From positions 248,001 through 312,000 of the forward strand of contig NZ_BLIV01000003.1 of the NCBI RefSeq assembly GCF_009811755.1: a stretch of DNA of 64,000 bases, written 5' to 3'. The stretch comes from Roseobacter cerasinus (GTDB lineage Bacteria; Pseudomonadota; Alphaproteobacteria; Rhodobacterales; Rhodobacteraceae). This document shows positions 42,351-54,290 of this stretch, one piece after another. Under the pieces are notes generated by a model. The model ran no database searches and had not been told where the DNA came from. It saw nothing but the letters and a program-made list of their open reading frames with translations. The first letter of the stretch is position 1. The number at the start of each line of letters is the position of its first letter. Both the position numbers and the translations under genes were made by a program.

Positions 42351-42896
42351 CTGGGCATTCCAATCGTGTGGTCGAGGGTGGTTAAACCATCCAAAGTTGA
42401 AGGTTTGCTTATGAAAAGACGTAACCGGATCGGCCTGCACTTCAAGGATATGATGTCTGTTTGCGACATGGGTTTGCCTTCAAAGTGATAAAGGAATGCT
42501 GAACCTCTGGCGATGGAGCAGAGCCTGATTTGCGGGCATTTGGATTGCCTTGACTCGCTAAAGCTCATTTTTTCCGCAAAATATCAGAGATTTATCGACA
42601 TCTGGCTGTCTTCAGGGTTGGACCGGCTTTGCTGAGGTGTCAATCATCCGTAGCTTTGTGTCGCGTTTGAACGTGAAACGTGGATGTCGGTTTTGGTGCA
42701 TTTTGGCCGTAGGGAGGCTGGCCCCTGGTGTGGTTATGACCTCGCCGATGTGCGGCCTTTGGCGTGCTGCGCGTTTGTCCGTTTGCAGGCAGCCCGGCTT
42801 TTCCGCTAAGACGGTGGGTAACAACAGTCTGTAGCGCGCCGGTTGCCTGTTTGGACATATGCGTTAAATCAGGCGCGTGACGGGGGATGACACATC
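42351..42896. other. Spacer of about 550 bp between divergent gpsA and tamA
   Basis: No convincing coding frame on either strand. It must hold the promoters of the leftward glucosylglycerol operon, which may be salt-inducible, and of tamA, but no strong consensus or palindrome stands out. A purine-rich GGGGGATGA precedes the tamA start. Confidence 0.4.
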
Positions 42897-44705
42897 ATGA
42901 CCACGGGCAGACTGACTCTGGCCTGCACGCGCGGTTTGCTTGCCGTCTTGCTGATGTGCGTGGGAACAAGCGGTCACGCATTGGATGTTGTCCTGACCGG
43001 GACGCTGGAAGACGATCTGCGAAGTGATCTTGAAGGCGGCTCATTGCTGTTTGAGCAGTCACGGTCAGAGACAGAGGCCTCCACTCAGGAAATCGTAGCC
43101 GTTGCGCAGGCGGATTATCAGCGGCTTCTGGCCGTGCTTTATGACCACGCTTACTATGGCGCCGTGATCCGCATCCGGCTGGACGGGCGCGAGGCGTCCA
43201 CCATCAAATCCGTGTCTCCCCCGCCGCAAGTCAACCGTGCCGAGATCACAATTGAGCCGGGCAACCCGTTCCGCTTTCGCACGGCGGATGTCGCCCCACT
43301 GGCCCCCGGCACCGAGCTGCCCGACGGGTTTCGGACGGGAGAGCCTGCCCGGCTGAGCCTGCTGCGCGACGCCAGCAGCGCGGCCACAGAGGCGTGGCGC
43401 GATCGGGGCCATGCCAAGGCGGCGCTGAGCGATCAAACCATCACCGCGCGGCATGCGGATCGGCAGCTAGATGCGCGGCTGCAGGTTGATCCGGGCCCTA
43501 GGCTGCGGTTCGGGCCGTTGTCTGTCACCGGCAACAACGCCGTGCGAGGAGCGCGCATTCTGGAGATCGCCGGTCTGCCGGTCGGAACGGTCTATTCGCC
43601 CGAAGAGCTTGAGCGGGCCACCGCACGGCTGCGGCGCACCGGGGCGTTCCGCTCTGTCGCCATGCTGGAAGCCGAGACGCCAACCGCCGAAGGCACGCTG
43701 CCTATCACTGCGCGTGTGAATGAGGAAAAGCCAAGGCGCTTTGGGTTCGGGGCTGAGGTCTCAACGGTCGAGGGGGTGTCGGTCAGCGCCTTCTGGATGC
43801 ATCGCAACCTCTTTGGCGGGGCGGAGCGTCTGCGTCTGGATGCGGAGATCGAAGGCATCGGTGGCGACACCGGCGGCACCGACTTTCGACTGGGCGCGCG
43901 TTTTGAACGGCCCGCGACATTCAATGAGGACACCAACTTCTTCCTATTGGCCGAGATTGAGCAGCAGGATGAGCTCAATTTTTTCTCCCGGCAGGGCACC
44001 ATAGGCACCGGGATTGAACGGTTTGCCTCGGAAGAGCGGCGGTACCGATTGGGCGTAAGCTTGCGCCGGGCCAACACCCGCGATGCCTTTGGCGAGAACA
44101 ACTATACGTTGTTTCTTGTCCCGCTCGGCGCCACGTTTGACTACCGCGACGCGGCGCTGGATGCGCGCGAAGGCTACTATTTCAATGCTGAGGTGAGCCC
44201 GTTTCTGGCCATTGACGGCGCGGCCGATGGGGCGCTCACCTCAGTGGATGTGCGCGCTTACCGCACCTTTGGTCAGACCCGACCGACGACGCTGGCGCTG
44301 CGGGGGCAACTCGGCTCGCTTGTGGGGCCGGGCCTGTCGGTCGCCCCTGCCGATTTCCTGTTTTACTCCGGCGGCAGCGATACCGTGCGCGGACATGACT
44401 TTCAATCGCTCGGCGTTGATGTGGGGGGCGGGCAGATCGTGGGCGGGCGGTCCTTTCTTGGGCTGTCGGCTGAACTTCGCATACGCAGCAACGGAAACCT
44501 CGGATATGTGGGCTTTTTTGATGTAGGCTACATTGGCGAGGAGGTGTTCCCGGATGGGTCAGGCGAATGGCAAAGCGGTGCGGGCGTCGGCCTGCGGTAT
44601 AACACGCCCGTCGGGCCTATCCGGCTGGACGTCGGGGTGCCCACATCGGGCGATGATGATGGGTCTTCGCTTCAAGTCTACATTGGCATAGGGCAAGCGT
44701 TCTGA
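42897..44705 (+). CDS. tamA: Outer membrane assembly factor TamA (Omp85 family)
   Basis: The 602-residue product has a signal peptide (ending near TSGHALD), POTRA-like domains (about residues 30-265, including RFGPLSVTGNNAVRGARILEIAGLPVG) and a C-terminal 16-strand barrel. The barrel carries Omp85 landmarks: FLFYSGGSDTVRGHDFQSLG (lid-loop VRG(F/H) motif, about residue 500) and a final GPIRLDVGVP...YIGIGQAF. With TamB it helps place outer-membrane proteins or lipids. The stop overlaps the start of tamB. Confidence 0.9.
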   Translation: MTTGRLTLACTRGLLAVLLMCVGTSGHALDVVLTGTLEDDLRSDLEGGSLLFEQSRSETEASTQEIVAVAQADYQRLLAVLYDHAYYGAVIRIRLDGREASTIKSVSPPPQVNRAEITIEPGNPFRFRTADVAPLAPGTELPDGFRTGEPARLSLLRDASSAATEAWRDRGHAKAALSDQTITARHADRQLDARLQVDPGPRLRFGPLSVTGNNAVRGARILEIAGLPVGTVYSPEELERATARLRRTGAFRSVAMLEAETPTAEGTLPITARVNEEKPRRFGFGAEVSTVEGVSVSAFWMHRNLFGGAERLRLDAEIEGIGGDTGGTDFRLGARFERPATFNEDTNFFLLAEIEQQDELNFFSRQGTIGTGIERFASEERRYRLGVSLRRANTRDAFGENNYTLFLVPLGATFDYRDAALDAREGYYFNAEVSPFLAIDGAADGALTSVDVRAYRTFGQTRPTTLALRGQLGSLVGPGLSVAPADFLFYSGGSDTVRGHDFQSLGVDVGGGQIVGGRSFLGLSAELRIRSNGNLGYVGFFDVGYIGEEVFPDGSGEWQSGAGVGLRYNTPVGPIRLDVGVPTSGDDDGSSLQVYIGIGQAF

Positions 44706-47700
44706 TGCGGTCTCTCAGGGTTCTTCTTCTCTGTCTCGCGTTGCTCCACCTGCCGCAGCTGTCCGCCGCGCAGGACGATGACGGCGGCTTTCTGACCCGC
44801 ACCATCGAGGATCTGCTCTCGGGTGCGGGGCGGGAGGTCAACATCGAAGGATTCGAAGGGGCGCTGAGTTCGGAGGCGTCTTTTGCGCGGATGACAATCG
44901 CAGATGATCAGGGCATCTGGCTCACGCTGGAAGACGTCAGGCTGAACTGGAGCCGTCTGGCGTTGCTGCGCGGGCGGCTTGAGGTCAACCGCCTGAGCGC
45001 CGCCGCGCTGGAGCTGCCGCGCCTGCCTGAGGTGGAGGAGACGGTCGAGATCCCCTCGGCGGAGGCCACGGAGTTTGCCCTGCCCGATCTGCCCGTCTCG
45101 ATCAATATCGAGCAGATCGCGCTGGAACGCATTGCGCTGGGGGAACCGATATTGGGTGTGGCGGCGGAGCTGGGCATCGCGGCCAGCGCGCGTCTGGATG
45201 ACGACGGGGCGGTTCTGGATCTGGACGCCCGTCGCCTGGATGGCAGCGCGGGCACTTATGTGCTCAAGGGCAGCTTTGCGCGCGACAGCTCCGACATCTC
45301 GGTCGAGATTCAGCTGGACGAGGCGGCAGGCGGTCTGGCGGGGCGGATTCTGAATCTGCCGGGCCAGCCGGCGCTGGATCTAACGGTGGCGGGCACCGGG
45401 CCGCTCGATGACTTTACTGCCGACATTGCGCTCGCCACGGACGGCACCGATCGGGTGGCCGGGCAGGTCATGCTGAGCGCACTGCCCGTGGATGTGGAAG
45501 GGGCCGCGCCTGATCGCCGCATACAGGCGGATATCGGCGGCGATATCACCGCGCTTGTGGCCCCGCAGTCGCGTGATTTCTTTGGACCGGACGTGCAGGT
45601 CCAGGCCGATACGATCCTGATCGCGAGTGGTGGTATGCATGTGCGCACCTTTAGCCTTGCGGCGCAATCCGCTCAATTGGCGGGGGAGCTGCGGCTGAAC
45701 GCTGACAACTGGCCGGTGTTTGTGGATGTCGACGGGCAGATCGGGCGCGGCGACACGCAGCCTGTCACCCTGCCGGGTGGCGATGTGCCGACAACCGTGG
45801 GGCGCGTGCTGCTGAGTGTCGACTATGATGCAGAGAACGGCGACGCGTTTCTGGGCCGCTTCGATGTCACCGGGTTGGACCGCCCGGATCTGAGTGTCGC
45901 GTCCGCGCAGCTGGACCTTGATGGTAAATTGCAAGGCGCCGTCGGCACTGTTGGGCGTTTCCTGGGGGATGTGGGTTTTGCGGCGCGCGGGTTGGAGTTT
46001 GCCGATCCCGCCACCGCGCAGGCGGTGGGGCAGGATCTGACGGGCCAGGCGCGGGTCGACTATGTGGAGGATGAGCCCATCCGCATCACAGCCCTAACGC
46101 TTGACGGCGAAGACTATGGCCTCGCGGGGGATGTGACCATTGACGGATTGAGCAGCGGGTTCCCCATGGCGCTCGACCTGCTGGTCGAGGCGAAAGACCT
46201 TGCCCGCTTTGCCGCCGTGGCCGGGCGACCCCTCTCGGGGGCGGCGCGGCTGGACGTGGCGGGGGATGTGACACCGCTCAGCAGCATGTTCGATCTGACT
46301 ATTTCGGGCCGCACCACCGACCTGACCGTGGGCGTGCCGCAAGCGGACGCGGTGCTCGCCGGACGGACGCAGCTGTCGCTGGGCACGCGCCGCGATGTCT
46401 CGGGCACTTTTGTAGACGGGTTGGACCTCAGCAATGACGCGCTGGAGGTCACGGCGGATGCCAGCCTGCGCACCGACGACAGTCAGGTCGCCCTGCGTGC
46501 GGCCCTGCGCGACATCGCCCTGGTGCTGCCGCAATACGACGGGCCGGTAACCCTTGTGGCGGAGGCCACGCAGGACGCTCTGGGCTGGAGCGTGGATTTG
46601 GATGCGGATGCACCTTACGATAGCCAATTGGCGGTTCAGGGCCGCGCCACCGGGCCACAGACCGATGTGACCTTCGATCTGTCGGTGCCCGAGATCAAAC
46701 CGCTTGTGGAGAGCGTGCAGGGGCCTCTAAAGGCAGCGGGGCGCCTTTGGCTGACCCCTGAGGGCTATAACGTGGATGTGGATGCCAGCGGCCCCTATGG
46801 CGCAGACGTGAGCGTTGCGGGGCTGGCCACCGGGCCGGAGGCCGCTGTCACCTTTGCCGCCGCCTTGCCGGACATCGGGGTCTTTGTGCCCAAGATCCGG
46901 GGGCCATTCTCCATCGAAGGGGAGGCCGCGCGGGCCGGAACGGACTGGCAGATTGACACGGTTGCCGCAGGTCCTGCTGGCACGGATGCCACGATCGCCG
47001 GGCGGGTGGCGCAGGATGGCACGCTGGATCTTGACGTTGCAGGCGCCTTGCCGCTGGGGCTGGCGGAGCCGTTCCTGGCACCGCGCAGCCTGCAAGGTCA
47101 GGCCCGGTTCGATCTGGCGGTGCAGGGGGCACCCGGGCTGGACGCGGTTTCTGGCCGTATCACAACCAACGGGGCCAGCTTTGCCGCTCCGAACCTGCGG
47201 CTTGTTCTGTCGGATCTCGACAGCACGTTGGACCTGGCGGACGGCACCCTGCGCATCGATGCGCAAAGTGCGGTGGAAAGCGGCGGGCGCATCGCCGCCT
47301 CGGGGTCGCTGAACCTCGGCACGCTGGCGGCCAATCTGGAGGTTGCGCTGCAGAGCATGGGTTTTGCAGACCCGAGTTTGTTTTCGACGGTGCTGGACGG
47401 GGCGATCACGGTCAATGGTCCGCTGACAGGCGGGGCGCGCATCGCCGGTGAGATCAACGTGGGTGAGACGCTGATCACGGTGCCATCCTCCGGTGTGACG
47501 AGCATCGGCGAGATCCCCGATATCGTGCATGTCAACGCCCCGGCGGCTGTGACCGCGACGCGCAGGCGTGCCGATGTGATCCCTGGACCTGCGGCGTCCG
47601 GGCCCAGCAACAGCGCGGCAAACGCCTATGCTCTCGGCATCCGGATCAACGCCCCCCGGCAGATCTTCGTGCGTGGTCGCGGCGTGGATGCGGAGCTGGG

Positions 47701-48316
47701 CGGCGCGCTGGACATCCGTGGAACCACCGCGCGGGTGATATCGGTCGGGCAATTCGATCTGGTGCGCGGGCGTCTGGACATCCTTGGAAAACGTTTCGAT
47801 CTGGTCGAGGGGTCGATCCAGTTCCAGGGGGATCTGGTGCCCTACATCCGGTTCGTGACCTCAACCAGCACCGAAAGCGGCACAGCGGGCGTTGTGCTCG
47901 ACGGGCCGGCCACGACGCCGGATGTCTCCTTTGTCTCGACGCCGGATTCGCCGCAGGATCAGGTGCTGTCGCAGCTGCTCTTCGGGCGGGACATTGGTGA
48001 CATCAGCGCCTTTCAAGCGCTGCAGCTGGCCAATGCCGTGGCGGTTCTGGCTGGGCGGCAAGGATCCGATGTGATCGGAAATCTGCGTGAGGGCTTTGGG
48101 CTGGATGATTTCGACATCACAACCACCGATGATGGAGAGGCTGCCCTGCGCGCAGGAAAATACATCTCGGAAAACGTCTACACTGACGTCACAACGGGTG
48201 GCGGAGAGACGGAGCTGTCGATCAACCTCGATGTGACGGATGCGCTGACCGCCAAAGGTACCGTTGGTCAAGACGGCAACACCGGCCTTGGGATTTTCTT
48301 CGAGCGGGACTACTGA
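44705..48316 (+). CDS. tamB: Translocation and assembly module protein TamB
   Basis: The 1,203-residue product has an N-terminal hydrophobic anchor (MRSLRVLLLCLALLHL) and a long beta-helical periplasmic body of repeating short strands. The conserved C-terminal TamB domain (about the last 300 residues) includes IFVRGRGVDAELGGALDIRGT, GRLDILGKRFDL, VSTPDSPQDQVLSQLLFGRDI and an ending GLGIFFERDY. It spans the periplasm as a hydrophobic-groove bridge to TamA. Direct overlap with tamA confirms the pair. Confidence 0.92.
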   Translation: MRSLRVLLLCLALLHLPQLSAAQDDDGGFLTRTIEDLLSGAGREVNIEGFEGALSSEASFARMTIADDQGIWLTLEDVRLNWSRLALLRGRLEVNRLSAAALELPRLPEVEETVEIPSAEATEFALPDLPVSINIEQIALERIALGEPILGVAAELGIAASARLDDDGAVLDLDARRLDGSAGTYVLKGSFARDSSDISVEIQLDEAAGGLAGRILNLPGQPALDLTVAGTGPLDDFTADIALATDGTDRVAGQVMLSALPVDVEGAAPDRRIQADIGGDITALVAPQSRDFFGPDVQVQADTILIASGGMHVRTFSLAAQSAQLAGELRLNADNWPVFVDVDGQIGRGDTQPVTLPGGDVPTTVGRVLLSVDYDAENGDAFLGRFDVTGLDRPDLSVASAQLDLDGKLQGAVGTVGRFLGDVGFAARGLEFADPATAQAVGQDLTGQARVDYVEDEPIRITALTLDGEDYGLAGDVTIDGLSSGFPMALDLLVEAKDLARFAAVAGRPLSGAARLDVAGDVTPLSSMFDLTISGRTTDLTVGVPQADAVLAGRTQLSLGTRRDVSGTFVDGLDLSNDALEVTADASLRTDDSQVALRAALRDIALVLPQYDGPVTLVAEATQDALGWSVDLDADAPYDSQLAVQGRATGPQTDVTFDLSVPEIKPLVESVQGPLKAAGRLWLTPEGYNVDVDASGPYGADVSVAGLATGPEAAVTFAAALPDIGVFVPKIRGPFSIEGEAARAGTDWQIDTVAAGPAGTDATIAGRVAQDGTLDLDVAGALPLGLAEPFLAPRSLQGQARFDLAVQGAPGLDAVSGRITTNGASFAAPNLRLVLSDLDSTLDLADGTLRIDAQSAVESGGRIAASGSLNLGTLAANLEVALQSMGFADPSLFSTVLDGAITVNGPLTGGARIAGEINVGETLITVPSSGVTSIGEIPDIVHVNAPAAVTATRRRADVIPGPAASGPSNSAANAYALGIRINAPRQIFVRGRGVDAELGGALDIRGTTARVISVGQFDLVRGRLDILGKRFDLVEGSIQFQGDLVPYIRFVTSTSTESGTAGVVLDGPATTPDVSFVSTPDSPQDQVLSQLLFGRDIGDISAFQALQLANAVAVLAGRQGSDVIGNLREGFGLDDFDITTTDDGEAALRAGKYISENVYTDVTTGGGETELSINLDVTDALTAKGTVGQDGNTGLGIFFERDY

Positions 48317-48323
48317 GCAGCCC

Positions 48324-48836
48324 TCAGAGATCTGCTGTGAACCGTCCAAATCGGCCACGGTCGAACAGCAACCCGGGTTGATCCTCTGCGGATTGCGCAA
48401 CATGCTGTACCTCTCCGAGGATCAGCGAATGATCGCCCGCCGGATGCACCGCATGTGTACGGCAGTGGAACTCGGCCAGACAGCCCTGCAGCCGGGGCGC
48501 GCCAAATGGCCCTGTGTCCCACGGGAACATGTCAAACCCATCGCCGTGTTTTGCAAAGTGTCTGGCCATTGCAAGCTGGGTCTCGCCGAGCACGTGGATA
48601 CAGAAGCTTTCCGCGTCCGCAAACGCATCGTGACGCCCGGACGACAGCGCGGGGGACCAGAGCACCAGCGGCGGGCTCAGCGACACCGATGAAAAGGAAT
48701 TCGCCGTCATGCCAAGCGGGCCGTCAGCGGTCTGCGTGGTGATCACGGTCACCCCGGTGCCAAAACACCCGAAGGCGCGGCGCAGCTCCGCGTGGCGGTC
48801 AGCACTTGGAGTGAAATTTCTGGGCTCAGCAGTCAT
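48324..48836 (-). CDS. Flavin reductase domain protein, orphan
   Basis: The 170-residue product from the ATG at 48836 carries RRAFGCFGTGVTVITTQ, GMTANSFSSVSLSPPLVLWSP and a C-terminal LLFDRGRFGRF. It is clearly homologous to the reductase at 11695-12222. No monooxygenase gene is next to it: tamB converges from the left (7-bp gap) and acs lies to the right on the same strand. It could serve an unlinked oxygenase. The longer frame extending upstream of 48836 has no family similarity. Confidence 0.85.
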   Translation of the reverse strand: MTAEPRNFTPSADRHAELRRAFGCFGTGVTVITTQTADGPLGMTANSFSSVSLSPPLVLWSPALSSGRHDAFADAESFCIHVLGETQLAMARHFAKHGDGFDMFPWDTGPFGAPRLQGCLAEFHCRTHAVHPAGDHSLILGEVQHVAQSAEDQPGLLFDRGRFGRFTADL

Positions 48837-48960
48837 GGGTGCCGTCACATCTCTTGTGTTGGGGAGTGATCTAAAGCGCGCTGTACAAGTGACAAGGTGA
48901 CCTGACCATAACAAAGAGGCCGATGCAGCGCACCGGCCTTGGCCACTGACTGCAGGTTGG

Positions 48961-50925
<1,965 letters not shown>

Positions 50926-51181
50926 GAAGGCTCCTCTCTTGGGTCGTCATCTTGCGAAGAAGCCGTCCTGCGTTCGTCTTCCCGGCCCGAACGCGACTCC
51001 TCCCACGCCCGGATCATAGCGGGATCGTGATGGAAGGGAATAAGCCGAAAGGACAATAGCCTGCGCCGCTCTGAGGGATGTGGATGGGCGGCGGGCTTTC
51101 TGGGCTTGGCAGGCCCGATCCGCTTGGGTAGCCTTGCGCCAAGCGTGCCCCATATAGGGTACGTCATAAGGGAGAACTCAC

Positions 51182-52198
51182 ATGAACACATATCTGTCCG
51201 GCGCCGCTGTCGCCGCCATCAGCTTTGCATTTGTCTCGGAGGCCGCGGCCACCGAATGGAACGTATCGGTCTGGGGCAAGCGCCGCGCCTTCACCGAGCA
51301 CGTGGAAAAGCTGGCTGAGCTGGTCGCCGAAAAAACCGGTGGCGAATTCACGATGAACGTCAGCTATGGCGGGTTGTCAAAGAACCGCGAAAACCTCGAC
51401 GGTATCTCCATCGGCGCGTTTGAGATGGCGCAGTTCTGCGCAGGCTATCACCCCGACAAGAACCGCGTGATCACTGTGCTGGAGCTGCCGTTCCTGGGCG
51501 TTGAGAATCTGGAGCAAGAAGTGGCGGTCTCCGCCGCTGTATATAGCCACCCCGCCGCCACCGAAGAGATGGCGCAGTGGAATGCCAAGCTGCTGATGAC
51601 CTCGCCCATGCCGCAGTATAATCTTGTGGGCACCGGCGAGCCGCGCGATGAGCTGGCCGAGTTCGAAGGCATGCGCGTGCGTGCCACCGGTGGTCTGGGC
51701 GAGGCGTTCAAGGCCGTGGGCGCTGTGCCCACCTCCGTGACGGCCACCGAGGCCTATCAGGCGATGGAAGGCGGTGTGGTCGACACCGTGGCCTTTGCCC
51801 AGCACGCGCATCTGAGCTTTGGCACCATCAATCAGGCGGACTGGTGGACGGCGAACCTGAACCCCGGCACAGTGAACTGCCCTGTGGTTGTGAATATTGA
51901 CGCCTACGAGTCTCTGTCGGATGCGCACCGCGAAGCGCTCGACAGTTCGGTGTCGGAGGCAATTGATCACTACCTCGCCAACTACGCCGAGCTGATCAAG
52001 CGCTGGGATGCCGTGCTGGAAGAGAAGGGCGTGACCAAGGTCGAGATCGATCCTGCCGTGATCGCGGAGTTCCGGACCGCTGCGGCAGACCCGGCCAAAG
52101 ACGCCTGGATCGCCGAGATGGAAGCCCAGGGCCTCCCAGGTCAGGAGCTTTATGATCTCGTCGTCGAAACACTGGCGGACGCCAAAGGCGGCAGCTGA
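51182..52198 (+). CDS. TRAP transporter periplasmic binding protein (DctP family), second system
   Basis: The 338-residue product has a short signal peptide (MNTYLSGAAVAAISFAFVSEAAA) and a DctP-type fold. It shows LAELVAEKTGGEFTMNVSYGGL, the segment LAEFEGMRVRATGGLGEAFKAVG (with the Arg typical of carboxylate binding) and ATEAYQAMEGGVVDTV. The sequence is well diverged from the DctP at 14207-15265, so a different ligand is likely. Here the binding protein is first in its operon and is followed by a strong hairpin. The substrate is unknown; convergent pobA hints at an aromatic acid but does not prove it. Confidence 0.88.
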   Translation: MNTYLSGAAVAAISFAFVSEAAATEWNVSVWGKRRAFTEHVEKLAELVAEKTGGEFTMNVSYGGLSKNRENLDGISIGAFEMAQFCAGYHPDKNRVITVLELPFLGVENLEQEVAVSAAVYSHPAATEEMAQWNAKLLMTSPMPQYNLVGTGEPRDELAEFEGMRVRATGGLGEAFKAVGAVPTSVTATEAYQAMEGGVVDTVAFAQHAHLSFGTINQADWWTANLNPGTVNCPVVVNIDAYESLSDAHREALDSSVSEAIDHYLANYAELIKRWDAVLEEKGVTKVEIDPAVIAEFRTAAADPAKDAWIAEMEAQGLPGQELYDLVVETLADAKGGS

Positions 52199-52205
52199 CC
52201 CATCA

Positions 52206-52232
52206 GGGCCGTGCCGGTCTGCGGCGCGGCCC
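52206..52232 (+). promoter_or_regulatory. Intercistronic hairpin after the second dctP
   Basis: GGGCCGTGCCG (52206-52216) pairs with CGGCGCGGCCC (52222-52232), ten Watson-Crick pairs and one U-G, around GTCTG. No U-run follows. Like the aglE hairpin it probably stabilises the binding-protein mRNA. Confidence 0.65.
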
Positions 52233-52260
52233 CAATCCATAACAAACAGGGGGCAGGGGT

Positions 52261-52890
52261 ATGGCCGGATCAGCCGCCGTGCTTGAAGACTCCAGTCTGC
52301 TCAGCAGGCTGGACCGCACGCTTTTACCCATCGAGAAATTCTGCGCGCTGCTCAGCGGGTTTGCAATTTTCTCGCTGATGTTTCTGGCGGCTTATTCGGT
52401 CACCGGGCGTAAGTTCTTCGGCGCGCCGATGGCCGGATATGTGGACTATATCGAGGCCGCGATGCCGATCATCGCGATCATGGGTGTGGCCTACGTGCAG
52501 CGCGACGGCAGCCATGTGCGCATGGACATGTTGGTCAGCGCCCTGCGTGGGCGGGTGTTGTGGTTCTTCGAGCTGGTCTCGGTACTGCTGATCCTGCTGC
52601 TGATCGTGGCGCTCACCTGGGGCGCTTGGGAGCATTTTGACCGCTCTTTTGATTGCGCACGACCCCTGTGCAGCCGCGACAGTTCCATCGACATCGGCCT
52701 GCCGATCTGGCCATCAAAACTGGTGGTGCCCATTGCCTTTGCTGTGCTGGCGCTGCGGCTGGTCCTGCAGGCCTGGGGCTATGGGCGCGCGTTGATCCTG
52801 GGGCTGGAGAGCCCTGTCGCCGTGCCGCTGAACCTCTCGGTGGCCGAACAGGCCCGGCTTGAAGCCGAAGCGCTGGACGGGGCGGATTGA
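52261..52890 (+). CDS. TRAP transporter small membrane subunit (DctQ type), second system
   Basis: The 209-residue product has four hydrophobic segments (about 27-48, 66-82, 98-120, 155-176) and the DctQ pattern MAGYVDYIEAAMPIIAIMGVAYVQRDGSHVRMDML. An extra loop before the last segment contains CARPLCSRDSSIDIGLPIWPSK, with two Cys that could form a periplasmic disulfide. It overlaps dctM by one base. Confidence 0.87.
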   Translation: MAGSAAVLEDSSLLSRLDRTLLPIEKFCALLSGFAIFSLMFLAAYSVTGRKFFGAPMAGYVDYIEAAMPIIAIMGVAYVQRDGSHVRMDMLVSALRGRVLWFFELVSVLLILLLIVALTWGAWEHFDRSFDCARPLCSRDSSIDIGLPIWPSKLVVPIAFAVLALRLVLQAWGYGRALILGLESPVAVPLNLSVAEQARLEAEALDGAD

Positions 52891-54290
52891 TGGAACCCAT
52901 TGAAATCGGATTGTGGGTCAGCGGCGGCCTGCTCGTCTTTGTCGTTTTGGGCATGCGCGTGGCCTTTGCGGCCGGGCTTGCGGGCTTTGTCGGGCTGGTC
53001 TGGCTGCGCTGGAATGGGTTTGATTATGACCCGGAGCGGTTCTGGAAAGCGGTTGAGATCAGTGTGAAGGTCGCGGGGCTGACGCCACATTCCAAGGTCT
53101 CGGCGCAGGTGCTCAGCCTGATCCCGGTGTTCATCCTGATTGGCTATCTGGCCTATCACGCGAAGCTCACAACGGCGCTCTTTACGGCGGCGAAACGCTG
53201 GATCGCCTGGGTGCCGGGGGGGCTGGCCGTCTCCACCGTATTTGCCACGGCGGGGTTTGCCGCCGTCTCGGGCGCGTCGGTGGCCACGGCGGCGGTGTTT
53301 GCGCGCATCGCCATACCCGAGATGCTGAAAATCGGCTACAACAAGCAATTCGCAGCGGGCGTCGTGGCGGCGGGCGGCACGTTGGCCTCGTTGATCCCGC
53401 CCTCGGCGATCCTCGTGATCTACGCCATCATTGTGGAGCAGGACGTGGGTAAGCTGCTGCTCGCGGGTTTTCTGCCAGGTATGTTCTCGGCGGTGGTCTA
53501 CGCCACGCTGATCATCGGCATCGCGGTGATCTTCAAATCGGTCGGTCCGCCCGTGGGCGGTTTCTCCTGGCGGGAGAAGTTCGAAGCCTTGCCGCCCGCG
53601 CTGCCCATCGTGGCGGTGGTCGTGATCATCATTTTCTTTGTCTACAATCCCTTTGGCGATGCCTGGGGCACACCCACCGAAGGCGGCGCCATCGGGGCGT
53701 TCATCATCTTCCTGATGGCGCTCTATCGTGGCATGCGCTGGGGGCAGCTCAAGACCGCGCTGTTGGACACCGCCAAGCTCACCGTGATGATCTTCTCCAT
53801 CATCTGGGGTGTGCTGATCTACGTGCGGTTCCTCGGCTTTGCCGAACTGCCGGAGGCCTTTGCCGATTGGATTACGGGGCTGGAGATGTCACCCATGCTA
53901 ATCCTGATCTGCATCCTGTTGGCCTATGCGGTCTTGGGCATGTTCATGGACGCCATCGGCATGCTGCTCTTGACGCTCCCGGTCGTCTACCCGGCGGTCA
54001 TGGCGCTGAACGGAGGCGAGTTTGTGAGTGCCGCCGACAGTGCCTTTGGCATGTCGGGGCCGATGTGTGCGATCTGGTTCGGCATTCTGGTGGTGAAGAT
54101 GGCGGAGTTCTGTCTGATCACGCCGCCCATTGGCCTCAACTGTTTTGTGGTGGCCGGGGTGCGCGAAGACCTGACCGTTCAGGACGTCTTCAAAGGCGTG
54201 TCGCCCTTCTTTGTGGCGGATGCGATCACCATCGCGCTTTTGGTGGCCTTCCCGGGGATCGTGCTCTTCCTGCCGTCGCTCGCGGGCTAG
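52890..54290 (+). CDS. TRAP transporter large permease (DctM type), second system
   Basis: The 466-residue product from the ATG at 52890 has twelve or so membrane segments. DctM signatures include SGASVATAAVFARIAIPEM, AAGGTLASLIPPSAILVIYAIIVEQ, GTPTEGGAIGAF and FCLITPPIGLNCFVVAGV. Residues 45-60 form an insert (RWNGFDYDPERFWKAVEISVK) not seen in the first DctM. Its stop overlaps the stop of convergent pobA. Confidence 0.92.
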   Translation: MEPIEIGLWVSGGLLVFVVLGMRVAFAAGLAGFVGLVWLRWNGFDYDPERFWKAVEISVKVAGLTPHSKVSAQVLSLIPVFILIGYLAYHAKLTTALFTAAKRWIAWVPGGLAVSTVFATAGFAAVSGASVATAAVFARIAIPEMLKIGYNKQFAAGVVAAGGTLASLIPPSAILVIYAIIVEQDVGKLLLAGFLPGMFSAVVYATLIIGIAVIFKSVGPPVGGFSWREKFEALPPALPIVAVVVIIIFFVYNPFGDAWGTPTEGGAIGAFIIFLMALYRGMRWGQLKTALLDTAKLTVMIFSIIWGVLIYVRFLGFAELPEAFADWITGLEMSPMLILICILLAYAVLGMFMDAIGMLLLTLPVVYPAVMALNGGEFVSAADSAFGMSGPMCAIWFGILVVKMAEFCLITPPIGLNCFVVAGVREDLTVQDVFKGVSPFFVADAITIALLVAFPGIVLFLPSLAG

